This document shows, in pieces, positions 16,628-25,287 of a DNA stretch of 64,000 nt. This stretch comes from Streptomyces sp. NBC_00536 (lineage in GTDB: Bacteria; Actinomycetota; Actinomycetes; Streptomycetales; Streptomycetaceae), in contig NZ_CP107819.1 in NCBI RefSeq assembly GCF_036346295.1, forward strand, positions 1,922,001 through 1,986,000, given 5' to 3'. How positions within the stretch are numbered: position 1 is the stretch's first letter; each line of letters opens with the position of its first letter. The position numbers and the translations under genes were made by a program. The notes below the pieces were generated by a model that worked only from the letters and a program-made list of their open reading frames with translations, had not been told where the DNA came from and did no database searches.

Positions 16628-16960
16628 GTGCTGCGGAAGAAGCGGAACGGAGCCGAGGTCTTCCGGATCACCGGGGCGCGCAAGGGCCTCGCGGAAGACG
16701 TGCGGGGCCGGGAGCGCCGGTATGTGATTTCGATGGGGATCAGGACGGTGTCGGTCATCCTGACCGTGATCCTGTGGAACGTGGAACGGCCTGTGGCGAT
16801 CGTGACGCTGGTGCTGGGCGCCCTGCTGCCGTACGTCGCCGTGGTCATCGCGAACGCGGGGCGCGAGTCGGCGCCCTCGCTGCCCTCGCACTTCATCCCC
16901 GCACCTGTGCACCCCGCACTGGAGCCGGGAAACCTCAAGAAAAGCTCAGATCAATCATGA
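16628..16960 (+). CDS. DUF3099 membrane protein
   Basis: About 110 residues. The conserved part AEVFRITGARKGLAEDVRGR followed by ERRYVISMGIRTVSVILTVI and a second hydrophobic segment VTLVLGALLPYVAVVIANAG marks the actinobacterial DUF3099 family: a cytosolic lead-in and two membrane helices. Function unknown. The GTG at 16628 with GGTGG in front is my choice; a GTG at 16598 in the same frame is possible. A terminator hairpin follows at 17037-17072. Confidence 0.75.
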   Translation: MLRKKRNGAEVFRITGARKGLAEDVRGRERRYVISMGIRTVSVILTVILWNVERPVAIVTLVLGALLPYVAVVIANAGRESAPSLPSHFIPAPVHPALEPGNLKKSSDQS

Positions 16961-17036
16961 AGTTCCGGTGCACCGCACCGGGTCCTGCGTGACATACTGC
17001 CTACGCGCTCCGCATCCCCCGTCGGAGCGACGGACC

Positions 17037-17072
17037 GACGCCGGGCAGCTCCCCCCGTGGCTGCTCGGCGTC
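17037..17072 (+). terminator. Terminator after the DUF3099 gene
   Basis: GACGCCGGGCAGC (17037-17049) pairs with GCTGCTCGGCGTC (17060-17072), 13 bp with one mismatch, loop of 10 nt. Confidence 0.65.
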
Positions 17073-17107
17073 GCCCTTCCGTTCACATGGTTTGTAGGGT
17101 TGAGGCT

Positions 17108-17371
17108 GTGAACTCCCCTGATGCCTCCCCCAGCGCCTCCCCCTCGAACGAAACCCCCCTCTGCTCCGGCAAGGGCTGCCGCGACGCCGCCGTGTGGGTC
17201 CTGGCGTGGAACAACCCGAAGCTGCACACTCCGGAGCGGCTCAAGACCTGGCTCTCCTGCGAGGAGCACCGGGAGCACCTGACCCAGTTCCTGAGCATCC
17301 GCGGATTCCTCAAGGACGTCGTGAAGCTCGACGAGTGGGTACAGCCGGAGGGCTCGGAACGGCCGTCCTGA
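17108..17371 (+). CDS. Small Cys/His protein, possible zinc binder, function unknown
   Basis: An 87-residue conserved Streptomyces-type protein. After a Ser/Pro-rich start the core reads CSGKGCRDAAVWVLAWNNPK, then CEEHREHLTQFLSIRGFLKD. The two Cys in the first motif and the Cys-x2-His-x2-His of the second (C-E-E-H-R-E-H) could bind one zinc. I recognise the family as widespread in actinobacteria but know no established role. Some genomes label similar proteins acetone carboxylase, which the size does not support. The GTG at 17108 starts within the conserved frame; its ribosome site (GAGG) is very close, so the start is uncertain. Confidence 0.65.
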   Translation: MNSPDASPSASPSNETPLCSGKGCRDAAVWVLAWNNPKLHTPERLKTWLSCEEHREHLTQFLSIRGFLKDVVKLDEWVQPEGSERPS

Positions 17372-17392
17372 CGACGCCGTTCCGAGCCCTCC
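17347..17392. terminator. Bidirectional terminator overlapping the 3' end of the small Cys/His gene
   Basis: GGAGGGCTCGGAACGGC (17347-17363) and GCCGTTCCGAGCCCTCC (17376-17392) are perfectly complementary over 17 bp. The left arm lies in coding sequence; the hairpin also faces the converging moaA. Confidence 0.8.
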
Positions 17393-17412
17393 GTCCGCCT
17401 GTGTGCCGGCCG

Positions 17413-18402
17413 TCAGCCGCCGATCGCCGACATGGGGCGGTCGGGCTGGAGGAAGGAGGGGTCGTCGAGGCCGGAACCGGCCTTCTTGCCCCACATCGCC
17501 ACCTTCCACAGCCGGGCGATCTCCTCGTCCGGGGCGCCCGAGCGCAGCGCGGCCCGCAGGTCCGACTCCTCGGTGGCGAACAGGCACGTACGGACCTGGC
17601 CGTCGGCGGTGAGCCGGGTGCGGTCGCAGGCGCCGCAGAACGGCCGGGTGACGGAGGCGATGACGCCGACGGTGGCCGGGCCGCCGTCGACGACCCAGCG
17701 CTCGGCCGGGGCGGAGCCGCGTTCGTCGGCGCCCTCCTCGGTGAGCGTGAAGCGGGTGCGCAGGGACGCGAGGATGTCACCGGCGGTGATCATGCCGTCG
17801 CGCTTCCAGCCGTGCTGGGCGTCGAGCGGCATCTGCTCGATGAAGCGCAGTTCGTACGCGTTCTCCACGGCCCAGGCGAGCAGGTCGGGGGCCTCGTCGT
17901 CGTTCAGTCCGGGCATCAGGACGGCATTGACCTTGACCGGGGTGAGCCCGGCCTCGCGGGCCGCGGCCATGCCCTCGATGACGTCCTTGTGCCGGTCGCG
18001 GCGGGTGAGGGTCTTGAAGACCTCGGGCCGCAGGGTGTCGAGTGAAACGTTCACTCGGTCCAGGCCGGCGGCCTTGAGGGCGGCGGCGGTGCGCTTGAGG
18101 CCGATGCCGTTGGTGGTGAGGGACATCCGGGGGCGCGGCTCCAGGGCCGCGCACTGCTCGACGATCCCGACGATGCCGGGGCGGAGCAGCGGTTCCCCGC
18201 CGGTGAAGCGGACCTCGGTGATGCCGAGGCTGGTGACGGCTATGCGGATCAGCCGGACGATCTCGTCGTCGGTGAGCAGGTCCGGCTTGCCGAGCCACTG
18301 CAGTCCCTCTTCGGGCATGCAGTACGTGCACCGCAGGTTGCACCGGTCGGTGAGTGAGACGCGCAGGTCAGTAGCCACGCGGCCGAAGGTGTCGATGAGC
18401 AC
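17413..18402 (-). CDS. moaA: GTP 3',8-cyclase MoaA (molybdenum cofactor synthesis)
   Basis: A 329-residue radical SAM enzyme that rearranges GTP in the first step of molybdopterin synthesis. The GTG at 18400-18402 follows GGGAGGGGG and yields MLIDTFGRVATDLRVSLTDR. The N-terminal 4Fe-4S cluster motif is CNLRCTYC (Cys21, 25, 28), the SAM-binding region is EVRFTGGEPLLR, and the C-terminal cluster uses Cys256, Cys259 and Cys273 (CGACDRTR...RTC). The essential C-terminal GG is present (SAIGG). No other moa gene is adjacent; MoaC is expected elsewhere. Confidence 0.95.
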   Translation of the reverse strand: MLIDTFGRVATDLRVSLTDRCNLRCTYCMPEEGLQWLGKPDLLTDDEIVRLIRIAVTSLGITEVRFTGGEPLLRPGIVGIVEQCAALEPRPRMSLTTNGIGLKRTAAALKAAGLDRVNVSLDTLRPEVFKTLTRRDRHKDVIEGMAAAREAGLTPVKVNAVLMPGLNDDEAPDLLAWAVENAYELRFIEQMPLDAQHGWKRDGMITAGDILASLRTRFTLTEEGADERGSAPAERWVVDGGPATVGVIASVTRPFCGACDRTRLTADGQVRTCLFATEESDLRAALRSGAPDEEIARLWKVAMWGKKAGSGLDDPSFLQPDRPMSAIGG

Positions 18403-18524
18403 TGTGGGCCCCCTCCCCTGTCCGGTTTTATAGAGGTTCGCTCTGCATTGGATGGGTGCAAGCGTTGTCTTCGAGCCTACGCGACACCCGTGCCCCGTAG
18501 GGCTGCCCAAAGGAACGAGACGCG

Positions 18525-18562
18525 GCGTGGCCGTGTCGTAGGGAACTACGACACGGCCACGC
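18525..18562. terminator. Perfect 16-bp hairpin after the symporter operon
   Basis: GCGTGGCCGTGTCGTA (18525-18540) and TACGACACGGCCACGC (18547-18562) with a 6-nt loop. It sits just past the stop of the symporter gene and upstream of moaA, so it insulates the two minus-strand units. Confidence 0.85.
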
Positions 18563-18595
18563 TGGGTGTTCGGTCCATCTCACGTGATCACGGGG

Positions 18596-20224
18596 TCAGT
18601 GTGCGCCCGTGCCGGTGAGGGACCGTACCTCCAGCTCCGCGAACTTTTCCGCGTCGGCGGGCTCCTTGGACAGCAGGGTGCCGAGCCAGCCGAGGAGGAA
18701 GCCGAGCGGGATGGAGATCAGGCCCGGGTTCTCCATCGGGAACCAGTAGAAGTCGGCGTTCTTGAACATCGAGGTGGGCTTTCCGGACACGACCGGGGAG
18801 AACAGCACCAGGACGACCGACGAGATCAGGCCACCGTAGATGGACCACAGCGCGCCCTGGGTGGTGAAGCGCTTCCAGAAGAGGCTGTAGAGGATCGTCG
18901 GGAGGTTGGCGGAGGCCGCGACCGCGAAGGCGAGGGCGACCAGGCCGGCCACGTTCATGTCGCGGGCGAAGGCGCCGAGCAGGATGGCGGCCGCTCCGAT
19001 GAAGACCGTGGACCAGCGGGCGGCCTTCATCTCCTCCTGCTCCGTGGCCTTCCCCTTGCGGATCACGTTCGCGTAGATGTCGTGCGCAAAGGACGAGGAG
19101 GAGGCGAGGGTGAGGCCCGCGACCACGGCGAGGATGGTGGCGAAGGCGACCGCCGAGATGACGGCGAGCAGCACCGCGCCGCCGGTGGTGCCGACGCCGC
19201 CGCCCAGGTACTCGGCGAGCTGCGGGGCGGCCGCGTTGCCCGCCGGGTTCTTCGCCTTGATCTCCTTCGGTCCGATGAGGGCCGCCGCGCCGAAGCCCAG
19301 CGCGATCGTCATCAGGTAGAAGGCGCCGATGATGCCGATGGCCCAGTTCACGGACTTACGGGCGGCCTTCGCGGTGGGCACGGTGTAGAAGCGGATCAGG
19401 ATGTGCGGCAGGCCCGCGGTGCCGAGGACCAGGGCGAGGCCGAGCGAGATGAAGTCCAGCTTGGAGGTGCCGGTCGCGCCGTACTTCAGCCCGGGCTCCA
19501 GGAACTTGCCGCCCTTGCCGCTCTTCTCCGCGGCGGTGCCGAGCAGGTCGGAGATGTTGAAGTGGAACTTCAGCAGCACCAGGAAGGTCATGAGCAGCGC
19601 GCCCGCGATGAGCAGCACGGCCTTGACCATCTGCACCCAGGTGGTGCCCTTCATGCCGCCGACCGTGACGTACACGATCATCAGGACGCCGACCAGCGCG
19701 ACGATGAGGATCTTGCCCGCGTCGCTGGTGATGCCGAGGAGCAGGGAGACCAGGACGCCCGCTCCCGCCATCTGCGCGAGCAGGTAGAAGATCGAGACGA
19801 CGATGGTGGAGGCGCCCGCGGCGGTGCGCACCGGGCGCTGGCGCATCCGGAAGGCGAGCACGTCGCCCATCGTGTAGCGGCCGGCGTTGCGCAGCGGCTC
19901 GGCGACCAGGAGCAGGGCCACCAGCCAGGCGACGAGGAAGCCGATGGAGTAGAGGAAGCCGTCGTAGCCGAAGAGCGCGATGGCTCCGGCGATGCCGAGG
20001 AAGGACGCGGCGGACATGTAGTCGCCGGAGACCGCGAGCCCGTTCTGGAAGGCGGTGAACTGGCGGCCGCCCGCATAGAAGTCGGAGGCGCTCTTGGTCT
20101 GGCGTCCGGCCCAGACGGTGATGCCGAGGGTCGCGGCGACGAAGACCGCGAAGAGGGTGATGATCAGCGGCCGGTGCTCGGTGGTCGAGCCGACGGCGAG
20201 CTGGATCACGGCGTGGCTGCTCAT
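18596..20224 (-). CDS. Sodium:solute symporter, acetate/monocarboxylate (ActP) type
   Basis: A 542-residue SSS-family transporter with about 13 membrane segments. Features of the acetate-type branch are ASDFYAGGRQFTAFQNGLAV, GDYMSAASFLGIAGAIALFG, and GRYTMGDVLAFRMRQRPVR. The ATG at 20222-20224 overlaps the stop of the upstream DUF485 gene by 3 bases, giving the same pair as yjcH-actP of E. coli. It likely imports acetate or another short monocarboxylate with sodium or protons. The C-terminal tail ends in a conserved cytosolic stretch (LSKEPADAEKFAELEVRSLTG, of which the last part is charged). Confidence 0.9.
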   Translation of the reverse strand: MSSHAVIQLAVGSTTEHRPLIITLFAVFVAATLGITVWAGRQTKSASDFYAGGRQFTAFQNGLAVSGDYMSAASFLGIAGAIALFGYDGFLYSIGFLVAWLVALLLVAEPLRNAGRYTMGDVLAFRMRQRPVRTAAGASTIVVSIFYLLAQMAGAGVLVSLLLGITSDAGKILIVALVGVLMIVYVTVGGMKGTTWVQMVKAVLLIAGALLMTFLVLLKFHFNISDLLGTAAEKSGKGGKFLEPGLKYGATGTSKLDFISLGLALVLGTAGLPHILIRFYTVPTAKAARKSVNWAIGIIGAFYLMTIALGFGAAALIGPKEIKAKNPAGNAAAPQLAEYLGGGVGTTGGAVLLAVISAVAFATILAVVAGLTLASSSSFAHDIYANVIRKGKATEQEEMKAARWSTVFIGAAAILLGAFARDMNVAGLVALAFAVAASANLPTILYSLFWKRFTTQGALWSIYGGLISSVVLVLFSPVVSGKPTSMFKNADFYWFPMENPGLISIPLGFLLGWLGTLLSKEPADAEKFAELEVRSLTGTGAH

Positions 20225-20604
20225 GCGTCGGCCTCCATGCGGGACTTGATGGCCTCGGCCTTGGGGTCGAGCTTCGCCGAGGCGTGCCGCGAGTAGAACC
20301 AGGCGATGAGGAAGGTGCTGAGGAACTGGGCGAGGCCGAAGACCAGGGCGACGTTGACGTTGCCGAAGAGCTTGGTCCCCATGAAGCCGCCCGCGTAGTT
20401 CGACAGGAACACGAACAGCAGGTACCAGGCGATGAAGCCGATGGTGAGCGGGAAGGCGAAGGAGCGGTGGGAGCGGCGCAGGGCGGCGAACTCGGCGCTC
20501 TGCTGCACCTGGACGAACGCCTGGGCCGTGGGGCCCGCCGGGCTCGGGAAGCCGGCCGGTCCGGGATCCGCGCCGTCGGGGGGCGGCGCTGTCTGCGAGG
20601 TCAC
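20221..20604 (-). CDS. DUF485 membrane protein, symporter partner
   Basis: A 127-residue protein. GTG at 20602-20604 has AAGGAG about 9 nt upstream; the frame is open further but without a ribosome site. A Pro-rich, hydrophilic N-terminus (about 1-45) precedes the DUF485 core: ALRRSHRSFAFPLTIGFIAW, then YLLFVFLSNYAGGFMGTKLF and ALVFGLAQFLSTFLIAWFYS, two membrane helices. DUF485 genes almost always precede ActP-type symporters and may assist their assembly or gating. Translationally coupled to the symporter (ATGA-type overlap). Confidence 0.88.
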   Translation of the reverse strand: MTSQTAPPPDGADPGPAGFPSPAGPTAQAFVQVQQSAEFAALRRSHRSFAFPLTIGFIAWYLLFVFLSNYAGGFMGTKLFGNVNVALVFGLAQFLSTFLIAWFYSRHASAKLDPKAEAIKSRMEADA

Positions 20605-20835
20605 GGGCGGCTCTCCTTGGGACGTGTGCGCGGTGGGGACGACGGACAAGACGACCTCCATGAGGGGGGTGGTGGTGCCGAGCCCCCCTGTCAACGGCAC
20701 GGCCGGCGCGTCGGGACGGTTCAACACCCGCTGAATCTTCGGAGAGTGGGCTTCCGGATCGGTTTCCCGGGGGACTGATTTGTCGAACTGATGGCGCGGA
20801 GCAGAACACCGGCGCTAGCTTCACCTGTCATGAAC

Positions 20836-20870
20836 CCGTCGTGACGCAATCCGCGTCACGACGGCTTTTT
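20836..20870 (+). terminator. Terminator-like hairpin with T tract in the subtilase leader
   Basis: Perfect 12-bp arms CCGTCGTGACGC (20836-20847) and GCGTCACGACGG (20853-20864) are followed at once by CTTTTT (20865-20870), a textbook Rho-independent terminator on the plus strand. The ATG of the subtilase is 22 nt further on and there is no plus-strand gene upstream, so it may act as an attenuator rather than an end-of-gene terminator. The remaining 20605-20835 gap contains the divergent promoter region with no other recognisable feature. Confidence 0.7.
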
Positions 20871-20891
20871 CACGGATGATGTGGAGAACCC

Positions 20892-22424
20892 ATGGCTCAT
20901 CTGGGAACCGCCCGCCGGCGCGCGCTCGCCGTGCCGGTCGGCCTGGTGCTCACGGCATCGCTCGCCTTCCTCCCGTCGGTCGCGGCCTCCGCCGCGCCGC
21001 TGGAGCAGGCGGCCGCGGCCACGCCCGCCACCACCGGACCGGACCTGTCGTATGTGGTGAACCTGACCACCTACGCCTCGGCCAAGGAGGGGCAGAAGGC
21101 CGTCGAGCGGGCCGGTGGCACGGTGGTGACGGCCTATGAGCAGATCGGGGTCGTCGTCGCGCACTCCCAGAACCCCGACTTCGCCAAGACGCTGCGGGCC
21201 CAGCGCGGTCTCGTGGTCTCGGCGGGCGCCACCCGTACGGCCCCGCTCAAGGCGGTGCAGACCGACGAGGAGGGCACCACCCAGAAGCTCAGCGCGGCGG
21301 ACGCCGCCAAGGCGGCGGCGGCAGCGGCGCCGGGCGAGGAACCGCTGGAGCCCAACCAGTGGGACCTGCGGGCGATCAAGGCCGACCAGGCTCACAAGAT
21401 CAACGATGGCAGCCCGGACGTCACGGTGGGCGTCATCGACACGGGTGTGGACGACACCCACCCCGATCTGGCGGCCAACTTCTCCAAGGGACAGTCCGCC
21501 AACTGTGTCGGCGGCACCGCCGACACCACCGACGGCGCCTGGCGCCCGTACGCCGACGGCAGCGACCACGGCACCCACGTGGCCGGGACCATCGCGGCCG
21601 CCCGCAACGGCATCGGCATCACCGGAGTGGCCCCCGGGGTGAAGGTCGCCGCGATCAAGGTGGCCGAGCCCGGCACCAACCTGTTCTTCGCCGAGGCGGT
21701 CATCTGCGGGTTCGTGTTCGCCGCCGACCACCACATCGCGGTGACGAACAACAGCTATTACATGGACCCCTGGTACTTCAACTGCACGACGGACGACGAC
21801 CAGAAGGCACTGGTCGAGTCCCTCACCCGGGCGAGCCGCTACGCCGAGCGCAAGGGCACCCTGACCGTGGCCGCGGCGGGCAACGAGAACTGGGACCTGG
21901 CCGCGCCCTCGATCCTGGACGGGACCAGCCCCGACGACGCGACCCCCGTGCCGCGCACCGTCGACCCCAAGGCCTGCCCCTCCCTGCCCGCGCAGCTGCC
22001 GGGCGTGGTCACGGTGACGGCCACCGGTGACCAGGGCCTGCGCTCGTACTACTCCAGCTACGGGCTGGGCGTGGCCGATGTGACCGCGCCGGGCGGCGAC
22101 AAGTGGCAGATCCCGGCCACCCCGGACGCCAACGGGCGGGTCCTGTCGACCCTGCCGGGCGGCGGCTACGGCTACAAGCAGGGCACCTCGATGGCGACCC
22201 CGCACGTGGTGGGCGTCCTCGCGCTGCTCAAGAGCAGGCACCCGTGGGCCTCGCCGGCGCAGCTCCAGGCGCTGCTGAAGGTGCAGGCGGACAAGAAGGC
22301 CTGCCCGGAGAAGATCTACGACGCGACCGGCGCCCTCGTGGACGCGGCCACCTGCACCAGCAAGTGGGGCCAGACGAGTTACTACGGCGCGGGCATGGTC
22401 AACGCCCTCGACGCGGTGAAGTAG
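20892..22424 (+). CDS. Secreted subtilisin-like serine protease (S8 family)
   Basis: A 510-residue protease with a signal peptide (ARRRALAVPVGLVLTASLAF, cleavage near ASAAP, about 35), a pro-domain (about 50-150) of the I9-like type and an S8 catalytic domain (about 155-505). The triad is Asp183 (VIDTGVDDTHPDL), His226 (DHGTHVAGT) and Ser433 (GTSMATPHVVG); the oxyanion Asn is in AAAGNEN. Paired Cys (about 205, 273, 298, 362) suggest disulfides in the mature enzyme. There is no C-terminal wall anchor, so it should be released. ATG at 20892 follows GGAG. It ends at a strong hairpin. Confidence 0.93.
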   Translation: MAHLGTARRRALAVPVGLVLTASLAFLPSVAASAAPLEQAAAATPATTGPDLSYVVNLTTYASAKEGQKAVERAGGTVVTAYEQIGVVVAHSQNPDFAKTLRAQRGLVVSAGATRTAPLKAVQTDEEGTTQKLSAADAAKAAAAAAPGEEPLEPNQWDLRAIKADQAHKINDGSPDVTVGVIDTGVDDTHPDLAANFSKGQSANCVGGTADTTDGAWRPYADGSDHGTHVAGTIAAARNGIGITGVAPGVKVAAIKVAEPGTNLFFAEAVICGFVFAADHHIAVTNNSYYMDPWYFNCTTDDDQKALVESLTRASRYAERKGTLTVAAAGNENWDLAAPSILDGTSPDDATPVPRTVDPKACPSLPAQLPGVVTVTATGDQGLRSYYSSYGLGVADVTAPGGDKWQIPATPDANGRVLSTLPGGGYGYKQGTSMATPHVVGVLALLKSRHPWASPAQLQALLKVQADKKACPEKIYDATGALVDAATCTSKWGQTSYYGAGMVNALDAVK

Positions 22425-22438
22425 CCGAGCCGAACGAA

Positions 22439-22476
22439 GGAGGGGCCGGGCGGGAAGGTTCCCGCCCGGCCCCTCC
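22439..22476. terminator. Shared 18-bp hairpin terminator
   Basis: GGAGGGGCCGGGCGGGAA (22439-22456) pairs perfectly with TTCCCGCCCGGCCCCTCC (22459-22476). It serves the converging subtilase and alcohol dehydrogenase genes. Confidence 0.88.
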
Positions 22477-22490
22477 CCGTTCCAGGTCCG

Positions 22491-23534
22491 TCAGGCCTTG
22501 ATCATGACCTTGAGGGCGCTGCGGTCGTCCATCGCGCGGTAGCCGTCCGGCACCTCGTCCAGGGCCACGGTCCGGTCGAAGACGGGCGCCGGGTCGATCG
22601 TGCCGTTCAGCACGTCCGCCAGCAGCTCCGGGATGTAGGCGCGGACCGGGGCCACACCGCCGCGCAGGGTGATGTTCCGGTCGAACATGACCCCGAGGTC
22701 CAGGCCCGTACCGCTGCCGTGCGGCACGCCGACGTAGCCGATGGCCCCGCCGTCGCGGGTGATGTTCACGGCGGTCCGCATGGACTGCTCGGTGCCGACC
22801 GCCTCGATGACCGCGTGCGCGCCCTGGCCGCCGGTCAGCTCCCGCACGGCCGCCTCGGCGGCCTCGCCGCGCTCGGCCACCACGTCGGTGGCGCCGAAGA
22901 GCTTCGCGATGTCGGTACGGGCCGTGTGGCGGCCGAGCGCGATGATCCGCTCGGCGCCGAGCCGCTTGGCGGCCAGGACGCCGCACAGGCCGACCGCGCC
23001 GTCGCCGACGACGGCGACCGTGGAGCCCTTGCGGACGCCCGCGCCCAGGGCCGCGTGGTGGCCGGTGCCCATGACGTCGGAGAGCGCGAGGAGCCCGGTG
23101 AGCAGGTGCTCGTCGGAGGCGGCCGCGGCGGGCAGCTTCACCAGGGTGCCGTCGGCGTACGGGACGCGGACGGCCTCGCCCTGGCCGCCGTCGAAGCCGA
23201 CCGAGCCCCAGAAGCCGCCGTGCACGCAGGAGGTGTGCAGGCCCTCGACGCAGTAGTCGCAGGTGCCGTCGGACCACATGAAGGGGGCCACGACGAGGTC
23301 GCCCGCGCGCAGGCCGGAGACCGCGGAGCCGGTCTCCTCGACGATGCCGAGGAACTCGTGCCCGATGCGCTGGCCCGGCTGGCGCTTGGCCTCGCCGCGG
23401 TAGGCCCACAGGTCGCTGCCGCAGATACAGGCGCGCAGCACGCGCACGACGGCGTCTTCGGGCCGCTGGACCGCTGCGTCGGGCACCTCCTCCACGCGGA
23501 TGTCGTGCGGGGCATGGATGACGGTGGCGCGCAT
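22491..23534 (-). CDS. Zinc-dependent alcohol dehydrogenase family protein
   Basis: A 347-residue medium-chain dehydrogenase. Catalytic zinc ligands appear in ACICGSDLW (Cys38) and RIGHEFLG (His59, Glu60). The structural-zinc lobe TCDYCVEGLHTSC shows three of the usual four Cys (92, 95, 103), so the second zinc site may be incomplete. The NAD(P) motif is VVGDGAVGLCGV. The substrate is unknown; the DLWAYRGEAKRQPG loop resembles bacterial glutathione-independent formaldehyde or polyol dehydrogenase-like groups only loosely. ATG at 23532-23534 with AAGGA upstream. An inverted repeat 40-67 bp upstream suggests dedicated regulation. Confidence 0.88.
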   Translation of the reverse strand: MRATVIHAPHDIRVEEVPDAAVQRPEDAVVRVLRACICGSDLWAYRGEAKRQPGQRIGHEFLGIVEETGSAVSGLRAGDLVVAPFMWSDGTCDYCVEGLHTSCVHGGFWGSVGFDGGQGEAVRVPYADGTLVKLPAAAASDEHLLTGLLALSDVMGTGHHAALGAGVRKGSTVAVVGDGAVGLCGVLAAKRLGAERIIALGRHTARTDIAKLFGATDVVAERGEAAEAAVRELTGGQGAHAVIEAVGTEQSMRTAVNITRDGGAIGYVGVPHGSGTGLDLGVMFDRNITLRGGVAPVRAYIPELLADVLNGTIDPAPVFDRTVALDEVPDGYRAMDDRSALKVMIKA

Positions 23535-23573
23535 GGTGCGGTCCTTCTGTGGCTTCAGGGGAGCGGGGTGGTG

Positions 23574-23601
23574 GTACCGGTCGGATAGTTCAGACCGGTA
23601 C
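23574..23601. promoter_or_regulatory. Inverted repeat upstream of the alcohol dehydrogenase gene
   Basis: GTACCGGTC (23574-23582) and GACCGGTAC (23593-23601) are perfect 9-bp arms with a 10-bp spacer. The repeat lies in the promoter region of the dehydrogenase and overlaps the last codons of the upstream lysoplasmalogenase gene. A dimeric repressor site of the TetR or MarR kind is plausible; a hairpin terminator for the lysoplasmalogenase transcript is the alternative. Confidence 0.5.
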
Positions 23602-24245
23602 TACTTCCCTACGGTACGCCCGGTCGGCGGCGAGGGCCCCCTCGGCCAGCAGGCACTGGGCCGCAGCGTAGGTCGCCATGATCCAGAAGTCGGGCCGGGG
23701 CGGCTGCGGCCACTCGGCGACCCCGGTGGCGATCAGCGTGTCGGAGAGCAGGAACAGCGCCCCGCCGAGCCCGGCCCGGCGCCCCAGCGCCCCGGACCGC
23801 CAGGCCATCGCGGTCAGCAGCAGGCTGTATCCGGCGACCGGGATCCGCAGGCCCTCCGGGAGGTCCCCCCAGAGCAGCGACACGGTCCCCACGAGCGCGA
23901 GGCCGTACGCCGCCCCGGCGAGCGGGGAGGCCGTACGCCGCCCGAAGAGCACCAGGTAGCAGATGTGCCCGGCGGCGAAGGAGCCCATGCCGACGAGGAA
24001 GGCGGGGGCGGCGTCGGAGAGCAGCGCGAGGTCCCCGCCCCACCCGAAGAGCAGCGCGGCGAACAGCGCCCGGGGCGCGCCGCGGGTGAGGACGTGGGCG
24101 ATGAGCAGGGGCATCAGCAGGGGCTTGAAGATCAGGTGCCCGGTGTGCCAGCCGGCGAGCAGGGACCCGAGGTCGGCGGCGGTGGCGACGGCGAAGCAGA
24201 CGAGGGCGGCCGGGCCGAGGGCGGCGGGGCCGGTGCGCGGGGCGC

Positions 24246-24249
<4 letters not shown>
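23590..24249 (-). CDS. Lysoplasmalogenase (YhhN/TMEM86 family)
   Basis: A 219-residue integral membrane protein with about eight hydrophobic segments. Conserved YhhN/TMEM86 features include FKPLLMPLLIAHVLT, LLFGWGGDLALLSD and ALFLLSDTLIATGVAEW, with the paired Asp residues implicated in hydrolysis. The family cleaves the vinyl-ether bond of lysoplasmalogens to release an aldehyde and a glycerophospho-head group. The GTG start at 24247-24249 overlaps the stop of the sterol-desaturase-family gene (GTGA), so the two are translated together, which ties their functions. Confidence 0.87.
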
Positions 24250-25175
<926 letters not shown>

Positions 25176-25218
25176 GCCCGCACCATAGAGGCGCGTTCCG
25201 CCGGCCGCTAGATGTTGT

Positions 25219-25230
25219 TACCGATCGGTA
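25219..25230. promoter_or_regulatory. Perfect 12-bp palindrome in the hydroxylase/NACHT divergent promoter
   Basis: TACCGATCGGTA lies 44 bp upstream of the hydroxylase start and 58 bp upstream of the NACHT start. A near copy of one half (CCGGCGGTACCGG) follows at about 25244-25256. Candidate operator for either gene. Confidence 0.4.
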
Positions 25231-25287
25231 TCCATCGGTGTTACCGGCGGTACCGGAGATACTGTCCGACCGGGGCGGGGAGGCCAT

